From CAVUMR01 sp963742715 (lineage in GTDB: Bacteria > Actinomycetota > Actinomycetes > Mycobacteriales > Micromonosporaceae): a stretch of DNA of 64,000 nucleotides. The notes beneath the pieces are model-generated. The model was not told the origin of the DNA, ran no database searches, and saw nothing but the letters and a program-made list of their open reading frames with translations. The position numbers and the translations under genes are program-made. Below, one piece after another: positions 26,583 to 35,835 of the stretch; position 1 is the stretch's first letter, and each line of letters begins with the position of its first letter. The DNA is taken from positions 1,240,001 through 1,304,000 of the forward strand of contig CAVUMR010000002.1 in assembly GCA_963742715.1 (NCBI GenBank). Reading direction: 5' to 3'.

Positions 26583-28538
26583 ATGTGCGGACTGCTCACC
26601 TTCGTCAGCTCGTCCGGGGTGGCCGGCGCCCACCGCGACTCCATCGCGGACGCGCTGGAGAGCCTGCATCACCGCGGGCCGGACGAGACCGGCGTGCAGA
26701 TCTACGGGGAGTCGCCGGGTGGCGACGTGGTGTGCGGCTTCAAGCGGCTGTCGATCATCGACGTCGAGCTCAGCCACCAGCCGCTGCGGTACGCCGAGGA
26801 CCGGTACCTGATCAGCTTCAACGGCGAGATCTACAACTACCTCGAGCTGCGGGACGAGCTGATCCGCGAGTACGGCGCCCGGTTCGAGACAGATGGCGAC
26901 GGCGAAGTCGTGATCGCCGCGTACCACCACTGGGGCCCGGACGCGATCAAGCGGCTGCGCGGCATGTTCGCGATCCTGATCTGGGACAACCAGGAGCAGG
27001 TGGCGTTCGCCGCCCGCGACCCGTTCGGCATCAAGCCGCTGTACTACCTGGTCAACTCCGACGGGTTGTACCTGGCCAGCGAGAAGAAGGCGCTGCTGCC
27101 GTTCGCGCCGTCCGCCCGCGCGGGGGATGCCGGCATCGACGCGGCGAGCCTGTCGCACTACCTGACTTTGCAGTACGTACCGGAGCCGGCGTCGATGCAG
27201 CAGGGCATCCAGCGCCTCGAGTGCGGCCAGACGATGCGGTACAAGCCCGGCCGGGACGTACAGCTCCAGCAGTACTACCGGGCCGACTTCCGGCCGCGGC
27301 CGATCGACGATCCGGAGCCGCTGTACCGGGAGATCCTGGACACGCTGCGCGAGAGCGTACGCATCCACATGCGCTCGGACGTACCGGTCGGCGCGTTCCT
27401 GTCCAGCGGCATCGACTCGACCGCGATCGTCGCGCTGGCCCGCGAGTTCAACCCGCGGATCCTGACCTTCACCGTCGGCTACGACGTGCCCGGGTACTCC
27501 GAGATCGACGTGGCGCAGGAGTCGGCCCGCTGGCTGGACGTCACCACGATCCCGGCCAAGATCGGGCCGCAGGACATGATGGACCACCTGCCCCGGATCG
27601 TCTGGCACCTGGACGACCCGGTGGCCGATCCGGCGCTGGTACCGCTGTACTTCGTGGCCCGGGAAGCGGCCAAGCACGTCACCGTGGTTCTCTCCGGCGA
27701 GGGCGCGGACGAGTTCTTCGGCGGGTACACGATCTACCGGGAGCCGCTGTCGCTCAAGGGCGTCTCGTCCATGCCCGATCCGGTCAAGCGCGGACTGCGC
27801 AAGGTCTCCGAGGTGATCCCGGAAGGGGTCAAGGGGCGCAGCTTCCTGCAGCGCGGTACCACCCCGATCGAGCAGCGCTACTACGGCAACGCGCGCATCT
27901 TCACCGAGGCGGACAAGCAGCGGCTGCTCCGCCGGTACGACCCGAGCGTGCAGTACACCGACGTGACCGCCCAGTTGTACGCGGAGAGCGAGCACCTCGA
28001 CGACGTGTCGCGGATGCAGTACGTCGACCTGTACACCTGGCTGCGCGGCGACATCCTGGTGAAGGCCGACCGGATGACGATGGCGCATTCGCTGGAGGCG
28101 CGGGTGCCGTTCCTGGACACCGAGGTCTTCGCGGTCGCCTCGAAGATCCCGCAGGAGCTCAAGGTCACGTTGCGCGGCAACCAGACCAAGTACGCGCTGC
28201 GCCGGGCCCTGGAAGCGGTGGTGCCGCCGCAGATCGTCAACCGGGCCAAGCTCGGTTTCCCGACTCCGACCCGGGTGTGGCTGGCCGGCCCGATGTACGA
28301 CTGGGCGGTGGAGATCCTGGCCAAGTCCGCGGCCGGGGACCTGATCGACCTGGCGTACGTGCGCACCCTGCTCGACGCGCACCGCAACGGGGAGGCCGAC
28401 CACAGCCGCAAGGTGTGGACCGTGCTGGTGTTCTGCATCTGGCACGCGATCTTCATCGAGGGCTCGATCGACCCGCGGCCGACGCCGGCCGAGTCGCAGC
28501 TGCTGCGCAAGCCGAAGGTCGCCCGGGTCGTCTCGTAG
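26583..28538 (+). CDS. asnB: Asparagine synthetase (glutamine-hydrolysing)
   Basis: A 651-residue protein starting MCGLLTF, whose Cys2 becomes the N-terminal nucleophile of the class II glutaminase domain (residues 1 to about 215, with HHRGPDE and FNGEIYNY). The synthetase domain follows, with the PP-loop FLSSGIDSTAI and the SGEGADEFFGGY motif. It converts aspartate, glutamine and ATP to asparagine. The length matches the actinobacterial AsnB group rather than the shorter E. coli enzyme. AsnB-like proteins also amidate natural products, but nothing local points to that. It stands alone, divergent from the hydroxyproline operon. Confidence 0.93.
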   Translation: MCGLLTFVSSSGVAGAHRDSIADALESLHHRGPDETGVQIYGESPGGDVVCGFKRLSIIDVELSHQPLRYAEDRYLISFNGEIYNYLELRDELIREYGARFETDGDGEVVIAAYHHWGPDAIKRLRGMFAILIWDNQEQVAFAARDPFGIKPLYYLVNSDGLYLASEKKALLPFAPSARAGDAGIDAASLSHYLTLQYVPEPASMQQGIQRLECGQTMRYKPGRDVQLQQYYRADFRPRPIDDPEPLYREILDTLRESVRIHMRSDVPVGAFLSSGIDSTAIVALAREFNPRILTFTVGYDVPGYSEIDVAQESARWLDVTTIPAKIGPQDMMDHLPRIVWHLDDPVADPALVPLYFVAREAAKHVTVVLSGEGADEFFGGYTIYREPLSLKGVSSMPDPVKRGLRKVSEVIPEGVKGRSFLQRGTTPIEQRYYGNARIFTEADKQRLLRRYDPSVQYTDVTAQLYAESEHLDDVSRMQYVDLYTWLRGDILVKADRMTMAHSLEARVPFLDTEVFAVASKIPQELKVTLRGNQTKYALRRALEAVVPPQIVNRAKLGFPTPTRVWLAGPMYDWAVEILAKSAAGDLIDLAYVRTLLDAHRNGEADHSRKVWTVLVFCIWHAIFIEGSIDPRPTPAESQLLRKPKVARVVS

Positions 28539-28588
28539 CGAGGCGGGTCCCGGCGAGCCAGCGCACCGACGCCGGTGAGCCTGGGCGC

Positions 28589-29440
28589 TCAGTCCCGGCC
28601 GGCCAGCTCCGCGTAACCGCGCCGGACCGCGGCCAGGCAGGTGGCGGCCGGATACGGGCCCTTCGCCGCGACATCCTCCGGCGGTGCGCCGTCGGCGTGC
28701 CCGTCCCGGATCAGCCAGGCCAGGTGTGCCAGCTCCTGGTGCTGGGTGGCCACGAAACCGCGGTCCACCACGGCGCCATGGCCGGGTACGACCGGTCCGG
28801 TCGCCAGCGGCAGCAGGTGCGCCACCGCCTCCGGCCAGTCCAGCGGGTACGAGTCGCCGCCGAACGACGGCGGGGAGCCCTCCTCGACCAGGTCGCCGGC
28901 GATCAGCAGGTTCGCGTCGGGTACCAGCAGGATCACGTCGCTGTCGGTGTGGCCGCGGCCGAAGTGGTACAGCTCGACGGCTCGGCCGCCCACGTCCAGC
29001 GCGGCCCGCTCGTGCATCACCCGGGTCGGCGGCGTGACGGTCACGTCGCGCAGCGCCGCGGCCAGCTCCGGGTCGGTTTCCGCGTACGACGCGACCGCGT
29101 CTCCGACCAGCGCGGCCGCCTCGTCCCGCAGCACCTCGGCGGTGCGCTCGTGCGCCCAGATGTCGCCGCCCGGCTGCTGCTCGGCGAAGACCTCGTTCCC
29201 GAACGTGTGGTCGAAGTGGTAGTGCGTGTTGACCACCCGGCACGGGTACGGGGTGATCCGGCGTACCCCGTCGAACAGCTCTTTCGCCTGCGCGACGGTG
29301 GACAGCGTGTCCACCACCAGCGCCTCGCCGTCGCCGACGACCAGCGTCACGTTGACATCGAACCGCGGATAGCGCAGGACGTGCACCCGGTCGGCGACCT
29401 CGGTCCAGGCGCCGCGCGGAGAGCCGGGACGGGCGGTCAC
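28589..29440 (-). CDS. Metallo-beta-lactamase fold hydrolase
   Basis: A 283-residue MBL-fold protein. The metal motif is THYHFDH, with further ligands expected at H in YHFGRGHTDSD, D in LIAGDLVEEG and H in VVPGHGAVVD. The pattern resembles the cyclase-coupled and quinoprotein-relay MBL group rather than true beta-lactamases. GTG 29440 overlaps the thioesterase stop by 4 bp, so the pair is coupled. A thioester or ester substrate is plausible from that pairing. It is cytosolic, with no signal peptide. Confidence 0.85.
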   Translation of the reverse strand: MTARPGSPRGAWTEVADRVHVLRYPRFDVNVTLVVGDGEALVVDTLSTVAQAKELFDGVRRITPYPCRVVNTHYHFDHTFGNEVFAEQQPGGDIWAHERTAEVLRDEAAALVGDAVASYAETDPELAAALRDVTVTPPTRVMHERAALDVGGRAVELYHFGRGHTDSDVILLVPDANLLIAGDLVEEGSPPSFGGDSYPLDWPEAVAHLLPLATGPVVPGHGAVVDRGFVATQHQELAHLAWLIRDGHADGAPPEDVAAKGPYPAATCLAAVRRGYAELAGRD

Positions 29441-29817
29441 CCGAAGGCCTTCTCCACGAACCGGTGCCGGTCCACCAGCACCCGTTCGATCCGGCCGTCC
29501 GCGACCACCGTGTCGCCCTCGTGTACGACCACCTCGAACAGCAGCTTGCGGCCATCCTGTTTGGACAATCGGGCCGCGGCCACCACCCGGCGACCGACCG
29601 GGGTGGCGACCCGGTGCTCCAGCTCGACCCGGGTACCGACGGTGGTGGTACCGGGCTCCAGCCCGCGTACCGTCGCGGCGACCGTGGCCGCCTCGGCCAG
29701 GGCGAGCAGCCGGGGGGTACCGAGCACCGGAACATCGCCGGAACCGAGTGCCTGCGCGGTGTCGGCATCGGTCACCACAAGCTCCACGCTCGCGGAAATA
29801 CCGGGCGTCAGCTCCAT
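29437..29817 (-). CDS. Thioesterase, fluoroacetyl-CoA-thioesterase-like hot-dog fold
   Basis: A 126-residue hot-dog protein, MELTPGISASVELVVTDADTA, with GTPRLLALAEAATVAATV and GTRVELEHRVATPVG, which match the FlK-like thioesterase family. Members hydrolyse small acyl-CoA esters. Threonine in LGTPRLL and His in LEHRVATP take the places of known catalytic residues. It is the first gene of a two-gene unit with the MBL hydrolase. No fluorometabolite gene is near, so general acyl-CoA cleanup is the safer guess. Confidence 0.8.
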   Translation of the reverse strand: MELTPGISASVELVVTDADTAQALGSGDVPVLGTPRLLALAEAATVAATVRGLEPGTTTVGTRVELEHRVATPVGRRVVAAARLSKQDGRKLLFEVVVHEGDTVVADGRIERVLVDRHRFVEKAFG

Positions 29818-29889
29818 ATAGGGGAGCGTACGACGTTGCTCCGGTCGTGTCGCCGAGGATCCGGGGGATCCCGGGGCCATGCTGTGACC

Positions 29890-30798
29890 ATGCGGTACGG
29901 CGTGATCCTGCCCAACCTCGGGCTGACCGATAATCCGGGCATGCTGGTCGACCTTGCGGTCGCGGCCGAGGAGGTCGGCTGGGACGGCGTGTTCGTGTGG
30001 GACGCCGTGTACAGCGGCGACTGGCACGAGCACTACGCGGACGAGCCGCAGCACCGGTCCACCTGGGATCCGTGGGTGGCGCTGACCGCGATCGCGGTCC
30101 GTACCCGCCGGATCCGGCTCGGCACGATGATCACCCCGATCGCCCGGCGGCGGCCGTGGAAGCTGGCCCGGGAGACGGTCACGCTGGACCGGCTCTCCGG
30201 CGGCCGGCTGATCCTGCCGGTCGGGTTGGGCGCCCCCGTGGACGGCGCGTTCGCCGGGGTGGGGGAGCAGACCGACCGGAAGGTACGCGCGGCGCGACTG
30301 GACGAGGGACTCGCGGTACTCAGCGGCCTGTGGTCCGGTGCGCCGTTCCAGTACCAGGGCGAACACTTCCAGGTCGACGAGATGGAGTTCTGGCCGCCGC
30401 CGGCGCAGAAGCCGCGCATTCCGGTGTGGGTGGTGGCGGCCTGGCCGAAGCAGAAGTCGATGGCCCGGGCGGCCGCCTGGGACGGGGTGATCCCGCGCCG
30501 GATGGACAGCCGGATGGGGGTCTCCGACATCACCGAAATGGCCGACTGGCTGGCCGACCGGGTGTCCGAGCCGTACGACATCGTGCTGCAGGGCCGGACC
30601 ATGCCCGGCTCGCCCACCGACGTGGCCCGGGTCAACGACTTCGCCGCGGCCGGGGTCACCTGGTGGCTCGAGGACGTTTTCCCACTGCTGGAGAACAAAC
30701 CCGAAGGGCAGGCTCTGGTACGCGAGCGCGTGCTCGCCGGCCCGTGCCGCTCGGTACGCCGGCGCACGCTCGGTCGGGTGGTTGACTGGACGCCATGA
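29890..30798 (+). CDS. LLM-class flavin- or F420-dependent oxidoreductase
   Basis: A 302-residue luciferase-like TIM barrel starting MRYGVILPNLG. Typical segments are AEEVGWDGVFVWD, VRTRRIRLGTMITPIARRRPWKLARETVTLDRLSGGRL and WPPPAQKPRIPVWV. Many actinobacterial members use F420 and some FMN; the sequence alone does not decide. The stop overlaps the start of the sirtuin gene, so they are co-translated. Substrate unknown. The ATG at 29890 lies close behind a possible start site with little leader. Confidence 0.85.
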   Translation: MRYGVILPNLGLTDNPGMLVDLAVAAEEVGWDGVFVWDAVYSGDWHEHYADEPQHRSTWDPWVALTAIAVRTRRIRLGTMITPIARRRPWKLARETVTLDRLSGGRLILPVGLGAPVDGAFAGVGEQTDRKVRAARLDEGLAVLSGLWSGAPFQYQGEHFQVDEMEFWPPPAQKPRIPVWVVAAWPKQKSMARAAAWDGVIPRRMDSRMGVSDITEMADWLADRVSEPYDIVLQGRTMPGSPTDVARVNDFAAAGVTWWLEDVFPLLENKPEGQALVRERVLAGPCRSVRRRTLGRVVDWTP

Positions 30799-31610
30799 CT
30801 GCCGAGGCGCGCGAGCCGGATCCGGGCGGTACCCGGGGCTGGTCGGACGAGCTGACCGCGTCGGTCGACCGGGCGCGCGCCTGGCTGGCCGCGGCGGACA
30901 CGGTGACCGTGCTGACCGGCGCCGGCGTGTCCACCGACTCGGGCATCCCGGACTTCCGGGGGCCGCAGGGCGTGTGGACGCGCAATCCGGAGGCGGCCCG
31001 GATCAGCACGCTCTCGGCGTACCTCAGCGATCCTGATCTTCGTCGGCAGGCGTGGCGCAACCGGCGGGACCACCCGGCCTGGCAGGCGCGGCCGAGCGCC
31101 GGTCACCGGGCCCTGGTCGCGCTGGAGCGGTCCGGTCGGCTGCGCGCGCTGGTCACCCAGAACATCGACGAGCTGCACCAGCGGGCCGGTTCCGATCCGG
31201 ACCGGGTGATCGAACTGCACGGCACGCTGTTCGGGGTGCAGTGCATGAGCTGTCCGGACCGTACGTCTATGGCCGAGGCGCTGGACCGGGTGGCGGCCGG
31301 GGAGCCCGACCCGGCCTGCCGGCAGTGCGGCGGCATCCTCAAGTCGGCCACGGTCTCGTTCGGTCAGCGGCTCGACCAGCAGGTCCTCGAGCGTGCTGCT
31401 GCCGCCGCCGCGGACTGCGACGTGTTCCTCGCGGTCGGTACGTCACTGACCGTGCATCCGGCGGCCGGACTGGTGAATGTGGCCGCCCGGGTCGGCGCGC
31501 GGATCGTGATCGTCAACGCCGGGGCCACTCCGTACGACCAGCTCGCCGACGAGGTGATCGACGGGCCGATCGGCGAGGTGCTGCCCGCGCTGGTCGCCGG
31601 CCTCGACTGA
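30795..31610 (+). CDS. Sir2-family NAD-dependent protein deacylase
   Basis: A 271-residue sirtuin. NAD binding is by GAGVSTDSGIPDFRG, the catalytic region is TQNIDELHQRAG followed by VIELHGTLF with the active His, and the zinc site is CMSC...CRQC. GTSLTVHPAAGL completes the Rossmann part. It removes acyl groups from lysines using NAD. The presence of CxxC pairs and of FGQRL supports an active zinc-bound enzyme. Coupled to the LLM gene by a 4-bp overlap. Target proteins unknown. Confidence 0.92.
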   Translation: MTAEAREPDPGGTRGWSDELTASVDRARAWLAAADTVTVLTGAGVSTDSGIPDFRGPQGVWTRNPEAARISTLSAYLSDPDLRRQAWRNRRDHPAWQARPSAGHRALVALERSGRLRALVTQNIDELHQRAGSDPDRVIELHGTLFGVQCMSCPDRTSMAEALDRVAAGEPDPACRQCGGILKSATVSFGQRLDQQVLERAAAAAADCDVFLAVGTSLTVHPAAGLVNVAARVGARIVIVNAGATPYDQLADEVIDGPIGEVLPALVAGLD

Positions 31611-31674
31611 GCCGGCGTGACGGTGACGGCACCGCTGCGCGACGGAATCCCCGCTTAGGTAGGCTGGCAGCGCC

Positions 31675-32703
31675 ATGGCGACCGCAGGACCAGACGTCCC
31701 CCCCGCGGCGTCCGGTCCCGACGGTGCCGGACGACTGCGCCGTAACCGTGTCATCGCGATGGCGGTCTGGGCCGGCGCCTTCGCGATCGGGTGGAAGTTC
31801 ATCGGGTTGCCCACCGATCCCGTGGTCACCTTCGTCTGGCTGTGGGCCGCGACCATCGCGTGGAACAACGACCGGCCGCTGCGTTCCCACCTCGGCTTCG
31901 CCCGGGACTGGGTCCCGATCGTCATCGTGCTGGTGCTGTACAACATCAGCCGGGGGTATGCGGACAACGGCGCGGTGCCGCATGCGCTGGAGATGATCGT
32001 CGGCGACCGCGCCATGTTCGGCGGGCAGGTCCCGACGGTGTGGCTGCAGGACCACCTGTACGACCCGGACCACATCAGGGTCTGGGACGTGCTGGCGAGC
32101 TGGGTCTACTTCTCCCACTTCGTGATGGCGCTGACCGTCGCGGTGGTGTTGTGGCTGCGCAGCCGCTCGCTGTGGGCCTCGTTCATGCGCCGCTGGATCT
32201 TCCTGACCCTCGCCGGGCTCGCCACCTACTTCCTGTACCCGGCCGCGCCGCCGTGGTGGGGCGGGAAGTACGGCCTGATCGATCCGGTGGCCAGGCTCTC
32301 GGCCCGCGGCTGGAACGCGATCGGGCTGCACGGTGCCGGCAGCGTGCTCAACCACGGCCAGGCGCTGTCCAACCCGGTCGCCGCGATGCCGTCCCTGCAC
32401 GGCGCGTTCTCGCTGTTCGTGGTCGCGTTCTTCTTCACCCGGGTACGCAAGCGGTGGATCCCGCTGCTGGCCTGCTATCCGCTCGCGATGGCATTCACGC
32501 TGATGTACACCGGCGAGCACTACATGACCGACATCGTCACCGGCTGGGTGTACGTGGCCGGCACGTTCGCGATCGTCGGGCTGCTCGAGTTCTGGTGGCG
32601 CCGCCGGCAGAAGACCGGCGACGACGAGCCGACGGCGGACCCGCTCACCGAGCCCGAAGCGCTCGCCCCGGCGCCGGCCGGCGCCACCGGCGACCGGCTG
32701 TAG
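31675..32703 (+). CDS. PAP2-superfamily membrane enzyme (inositolphosphotransferase/AUR1-like)
   Basis: A 342-residue protein with about six membrane helices. The phosphatase motifs are seen as AMPSLHGAF and YTGEHYMTDIVTG, which correspond to the SGH and R/HxxxD parts of the PAP2/IPC-synthase family. Such enzymes move phosphoalcohol groups between lipids. The C-terminus is a charged, Pro/Ala-rich tail. A TAGGCT box 9 bp before the ATG suggests a nearly leaderless transcript. In this phylum it could act in inositol lipid synthesis; this is inferred from family. Confidence 0.8.
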   Translation: MATAGPDVPPAASGPDGAGRLRRNRVIAMAVWAGAFAIGWKFIGLPTDPVVTFVWLWAATIAWNNDRPLRSHLGFARDWVPIVIVLVLYNISRGYADNGAVPHALEMIVGDRAMFGGQVPTVWLQDHLYDPDHIRVWDVLASWVYFSHFVMALTVAVVLWLRSRSLWASFMRRWIFLTLAGLATYFLYPAAPPWWGGKYGLIDPVARLSARGWNAIGLHGAGSVLNHGQALSNPVAAMPSLHGAFSLFVVAFFFTRVRKRWIPLLACYPLAMAFTLMYTGEHYMTDIVTGWVYVAGTFAIVGLLEFWWRRRQKTGDDEPTADPLTEPEALAPAPAGATGDRL

Positions 32704-32724
32704 GTTCCGGCGCCGCGTCAGACG

Positions 32725-33252
32725 TCAGACGTCCGGCGGTACGTCGGTCAGCGGCGGTCCGACCGGCTCGACCACCGGCTCGTCGGCCCGGAGCCGCGGC
32801 GCGAGTACGGCGGTGACGATGAACGCGGCCAGCGCGGTGATCGTCACCACGGTGACGGACAGCGGTTCCGGGTCGAGCCAGACGTACAGGAAGCTGCCGG
32901 GCAGAACCAGACCCCAGGCGGCGTACGACAGGACCGCGGTGCCGAACTCCGGCGACCGTACGGCTCTGACCTGCCCACCGGTCTCCGGTGCGAGTTGCCG
33001 CAGCGCCACCAGGATCGTGCAGGCCAACGCGAGCGCGTACACGACGACCCGGAATTCGAGGTACGTCCGCGCCGGATCGTCCCGCAGTACCGCCTCGCAG
33101 CCGGCGATGATCGCGGTGTAGAGCGCGACCACCTCGAGCGGTACGGCCGCCTCGAGCGAGGCGGTCCTACTGTCGTCGCCACTCGCCGCGGAGCCGCCGG
33201 GAGACGGGTTCCGCCGCTGGTGGGCGAGGGTGCCGATGGTCCGCAGGCTCAT
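32725..33252 (-). CDS. Membrane protein of unknown function, partner of the serine protease
   Basis: A 175-residue protein with a polar N-terminus of about 40 residues and about four hydrophobic segments, for example VVYALALACTILVALRQL and VVTITALAAFIVTAVLAP, then a Pro-rich acidic tail. I do not recognise the family. It follows the protease-like gene with a gap of 2 bp, so the two are very likely translated together. The arrangement suggests a membrane anchor or target for the protease. Confidence 0.7.
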   Translation of the reverse strand: MSLRTIGTLAHQRRNPSPGGSAASGDDSRTASLEAAVPLEVVALYTAIIAGCEAVLRDDPARTYLEFRVVVYALALACTILVALRQLAPETGGQVRAVRSPEFGTAVLSYAAWGLVLPGSFLYVWLDPEPLSVTVVTITALAAFIVTAVLAPRLRADEPVVEPVGPPLTDVPPDV

Positions 33253-33254
33253 CG

Positions 33255-34223
33255 TCAGTACCTGATCATGCTGTCGAGCGCCGGCTGGCGCTGGAGTACC
33301 TGGCCGAGGTCCTGCACCCAGTGGTTGGCGAATCCGGTGCCGCGCAGGGCCAACGCGCCGCCGACGAAGTGGCCGAAGATGAACGGGTTGCCGCCCGGAT
33401 CGATGGCCAGCGCGCCGGAGTCGCCGCGCTGCATGAGCGGCTGGGTGACCCCGAGCGACCAGCAGTCCCGCCACTGCCAGGTCTGGTCGCCGTGCTGCAG
33501 CAGGACGCCGTCGACCTGGCCGACGACCCCGCGGGAGACCCCGCCGTACAGGTCGACCGGAAGCGCCGTGTACGGCGGGCCGCCGGGGGCCGGCCGGACT
33601 CCCTGGTTGACGAGCCAGCCGGACATCGTGTGCGGCGGGTCGAGGGCGACCAGCGCGATGTCGTCGCCGGCCTTGCCGGCGCGGGCGCTCTCGTCGCGGA
33701 ACACCACCTGTCCGGTCGCGGGCCCGCCGCGGCCGGCCACGGAGACGGTGGCGCCGACCTGGCCGACCCCGTGCGCCACGGTGAGGAAGCCGTGCCCGGA
33801 CCAGGTGCCGTCGGGCGCCTGCGTGGTCACCGGCAGGCCGACCGTGGCCGGCCCGGCACCGGTGTACGGGTTTCCGGGCGACACCGCGGGGACGACCGGT
33901 CCGACCGGTTCGAGCAGGGTGTCGTCGTCGAGGTCCCAGCTCCGCAGCTCGTATGCCGCCGGTGACCGGGGGTCGAGCTCGCCGACGCCAAACCGCGCCG
34001 GCGTACCCGACCATTCGCCGACGGACCTGTCGTCGACCAGAACGAGCGGCCGCCAGCCGGTCGAACGGCGATCCGACCCGTCCGGCCGATCCCCGGCGAC
34101 CTCGCCGGCGCCGACCCCCCGTACCACGCTGTCCGTGTGCACGCTGTCCTGGTAGCGGTAGAGCAGCCGGTACACCTCGTGCTGCAGGTCCGCCTCGCCC
34201 TCGTCGCGCGGCTCCCACCACAT
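33255..34223 (-). CDS. Intracellular trypsin-like serine protease
   Basis: A 322-residue protein. Residues 1-40 are charged and helical, 41-120 are of unknown type, and the C-terminal 190 residues look like a chymotrypsin-fold protease: H151 in GFLTVAHGV, an Asp in AGDDIALVALD and S269 in QRGDSGALA form the expected triad. There is no signal peptide, so it should act inside the cell, unlike most family members. It is paired with a membrane protein. Intracellular trypsin-like proteases with membrane partners appear in proposed bacterial conflict systems, which is a possible role. No sensor domain was recognised. Confidence 0.72.
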   Translation of the reverse strand: MWWEPRDEGEADLQHEVYRLLYRYQDSVHTDSVVRGVGAGEVAGDRPDGSDRRSTGWRPLVLVDDRSVGEWSGTPARFGVGELDPRSPAAYELRSWDLDDDTLLEPVGPVVPAVSPGNPYTGAGPATVGLPVTTQAPDGTWSGHGFLTVAHGVGQVGATVSVAGRGGPATGQVVFRDESARAGKAGDDIALVALDPPHTMSGWLVNQGVRPAPGGPPYTALPVDLYGGVSRGVVGQVDGVLLQHGDQTWQWRDCWSLGVTQPLMQRGDSGALAIDPGGNPFIFGHFVGGALALRGTGFANHWVQDLGQVLQRQPALDSMIRY

Positions 34224-34419
34224 GACTGCCCCTCACCCGGCCGCGGACCGGGCCCGATCGCCGGAGTCGTCGAAGGTCGCGATTCCCGATGACGAATTGT
34301 CGGCGTGCGGCAGCCCCTGGCCCCCTCGTTGTGACGGCATTCCGACCACGCGGTACCGGCGCCGGCGTGACCCTGCGGCGCGACCTGACCCGCGTGAGCT
34401 GAGCTCGCGTGAGCTGAGG

Positions 34420-35835
34420 TCAGGTGCCGGCGCGGGCGGCCCGGGCGCGGTCGGCCAGCTCCCGGACCAGCCGGTGCGCGTCGGCCACGTCCCGGTGCTC
34501 GGCCACCGCGGTCTGCCCGCCGGCGGTGTCGACGTACACGTTTGCCAGGTTGAGCTTGCGCTGCCACGGGCCCTGCACGATCCGGATGCTCTGGATGCGC
34601 GCGTAGGGGACCAGTACGAGTCGTCGGGCGATCAGCCCGGCCCGGGTCACGAACACGGTGTCGGTGAGGCCGGCGGCCAGTACCAGCCGGCGCAGCGGCA
34701 CCCGCCATTTCGCCCGAGCCGGCGGGGGTACCAGCGGAAGCGCGGTCAGGTCCAGGCCGGGGAGTACCCGCGCCACCACCGATCGGGTCACGTCCCACTC
34801 GGCCAGCGGCAGCAGCGTGTCGGCGCGTACCTGGGTGTCCTGCTGGTGGCCGTACCCGGCCACGTCCATCCTGGTCCGCTGCCAGCCCATCGGTCGCCAC
34901 AGCAGCGGCCGGATGATGCCGACCGCCTGTACCCGCTGCGGCGGCACGGTCTGGCTCGTCGTCTCCAGCAGCCCGTGCCGCAGTCGCAGCCCGTCCGGCA
35001 CGGTGCCGACGGTGAAGCCGTACTCGCTGATGAACCGGCGTACCGGGTGCAGCGCGATACCGACCACCGCGGTCAGCGTGCCGGCCATCCCCACCACGGT
35101 CAGATCCGGGTGGAAGGCGAAGCCGAGCAGCGGCCAGACCAGGCCGAACGGTACGAGCAGCGCCTGCGGCGTGAGCAGCTTGGCCAGTACCAGATCGCGG
35201 GTCGGTACGGTGTGCAGCCGCTCCTCCGTGGCCTCCTGGAGGGCAGCCGCGGGCGTCGCGGCCGGCGCTGCCCCGTCGACCGGCGCGCTGACCATCCCGG
35301 CGCCCGAGGTGGCCGCGTTGACCGGCGTACCGGTCGCGTCGGTCGCGCCGGGGTGTAGACGGGCGGCCGGCGCACCGGCCTGGCGCGCCACCGAGAGCAG
35401 CCGGTCCCGTAGTACCCGTGCCTCCTCGACGGTCAGGAACGCGAGCGGTGCCTCGGTCTTGCCGGCGCCGACCACTTCGATCCGCAGCTCGGCGAGGCCG
35501 GTCAACCGCGCGAGCAGCGGGCGTACCACGTCGACCGCCTGCAGCCGCTCCAGCGGAATCGACCGGGTACGGCGCCAGAGCAGCCCCTCGTACACCCGGA
35601 GCTCCGGACCGCGCAGGTGGTACCCGGTGACCAGCCAGCTGATCCAGGACAGCACCAGCGCGACCGCGACCACGCCGCCGATCACGATGAGCGCCTGGAG
35701 GAAGCCGAGCTGCGCGAGCCCCTGCCAGGACAGCGCGGCCACGATGACCACGATGACGCGCGCCCCGCGCAGCAGCGGGCTCAGCGGATGGAGCCGGCGA
35801 CGGGGCTCGGTCGCGTCCGGCGCGAGCGTGCTCAC
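34420..35835 (-). CDS. Bacterial PH domain membrane protein (YdbT type)
   Basis: A 471-residue protein with three DUF304/bPH_2 segments. Each starts with a short hydrophobic hairpin and contains the pattern LLWRRTRSIPLERLQAVDVVRPLLARLTGLA (first) or its relatives VPPQRVQAVGIIRPLLW and VPYARIQSIRIVQGPWQRKLNLA. A Pro/Ala-rich linker near residues 160-200 separates the first unit. The function is unknown, though the family pairs with YdbS and is linked to envelope or membrane stress in other bacteria. The start overlaps the stop of the upstream YdbS-like gene. Confidence 0.87.
   Translation of the reverse strand: MSTLAPDATEPRRRLHPLSPLLRGARVIVVIVAALSWQGLAQLGFLQALIVIGGVVAVALVLSWISWLVTGYHLRGPELRVYEGLLWRRTRSIPLERLQAVDVVRPLLARLTGLAELRIEVVGAGKTEAPLAFLTVEEARVLRDRLLSVARQAGAPAARLHPGATDATGTPVNAATSGAGMVSAPVDGAAPAATPAAALQEATEERLHTVPTRDLVLAKLLTPQALLVPFGLVWPLLGFAFHPDLTVVGMAGTLTAVVGIALHPVRRFISEYGFTVGTVPDGLRLRHGLLETTSQTVPPQRVQAVGIIRPLLWRPMGWQRTRMDVAGYGHQQDTQVRADTLLPLAEWDVTRSVVARVLPGLDLTALPLVPPPARAKWRVPLRRLVLAAGLTDTVFVTRAGLIARRLVLVPYARIQSIRIVQGPWQRKLNLANVYVDTAGGQTAVAEHRDVADAHRLVRELADRARAARAGT

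Noticed and set aside
26214..29768. 1184-codon minus-strand frame across asnB and the MBL gene
   Set aside because: It runs antisense to a certain asparagine synthetase and has no family character.
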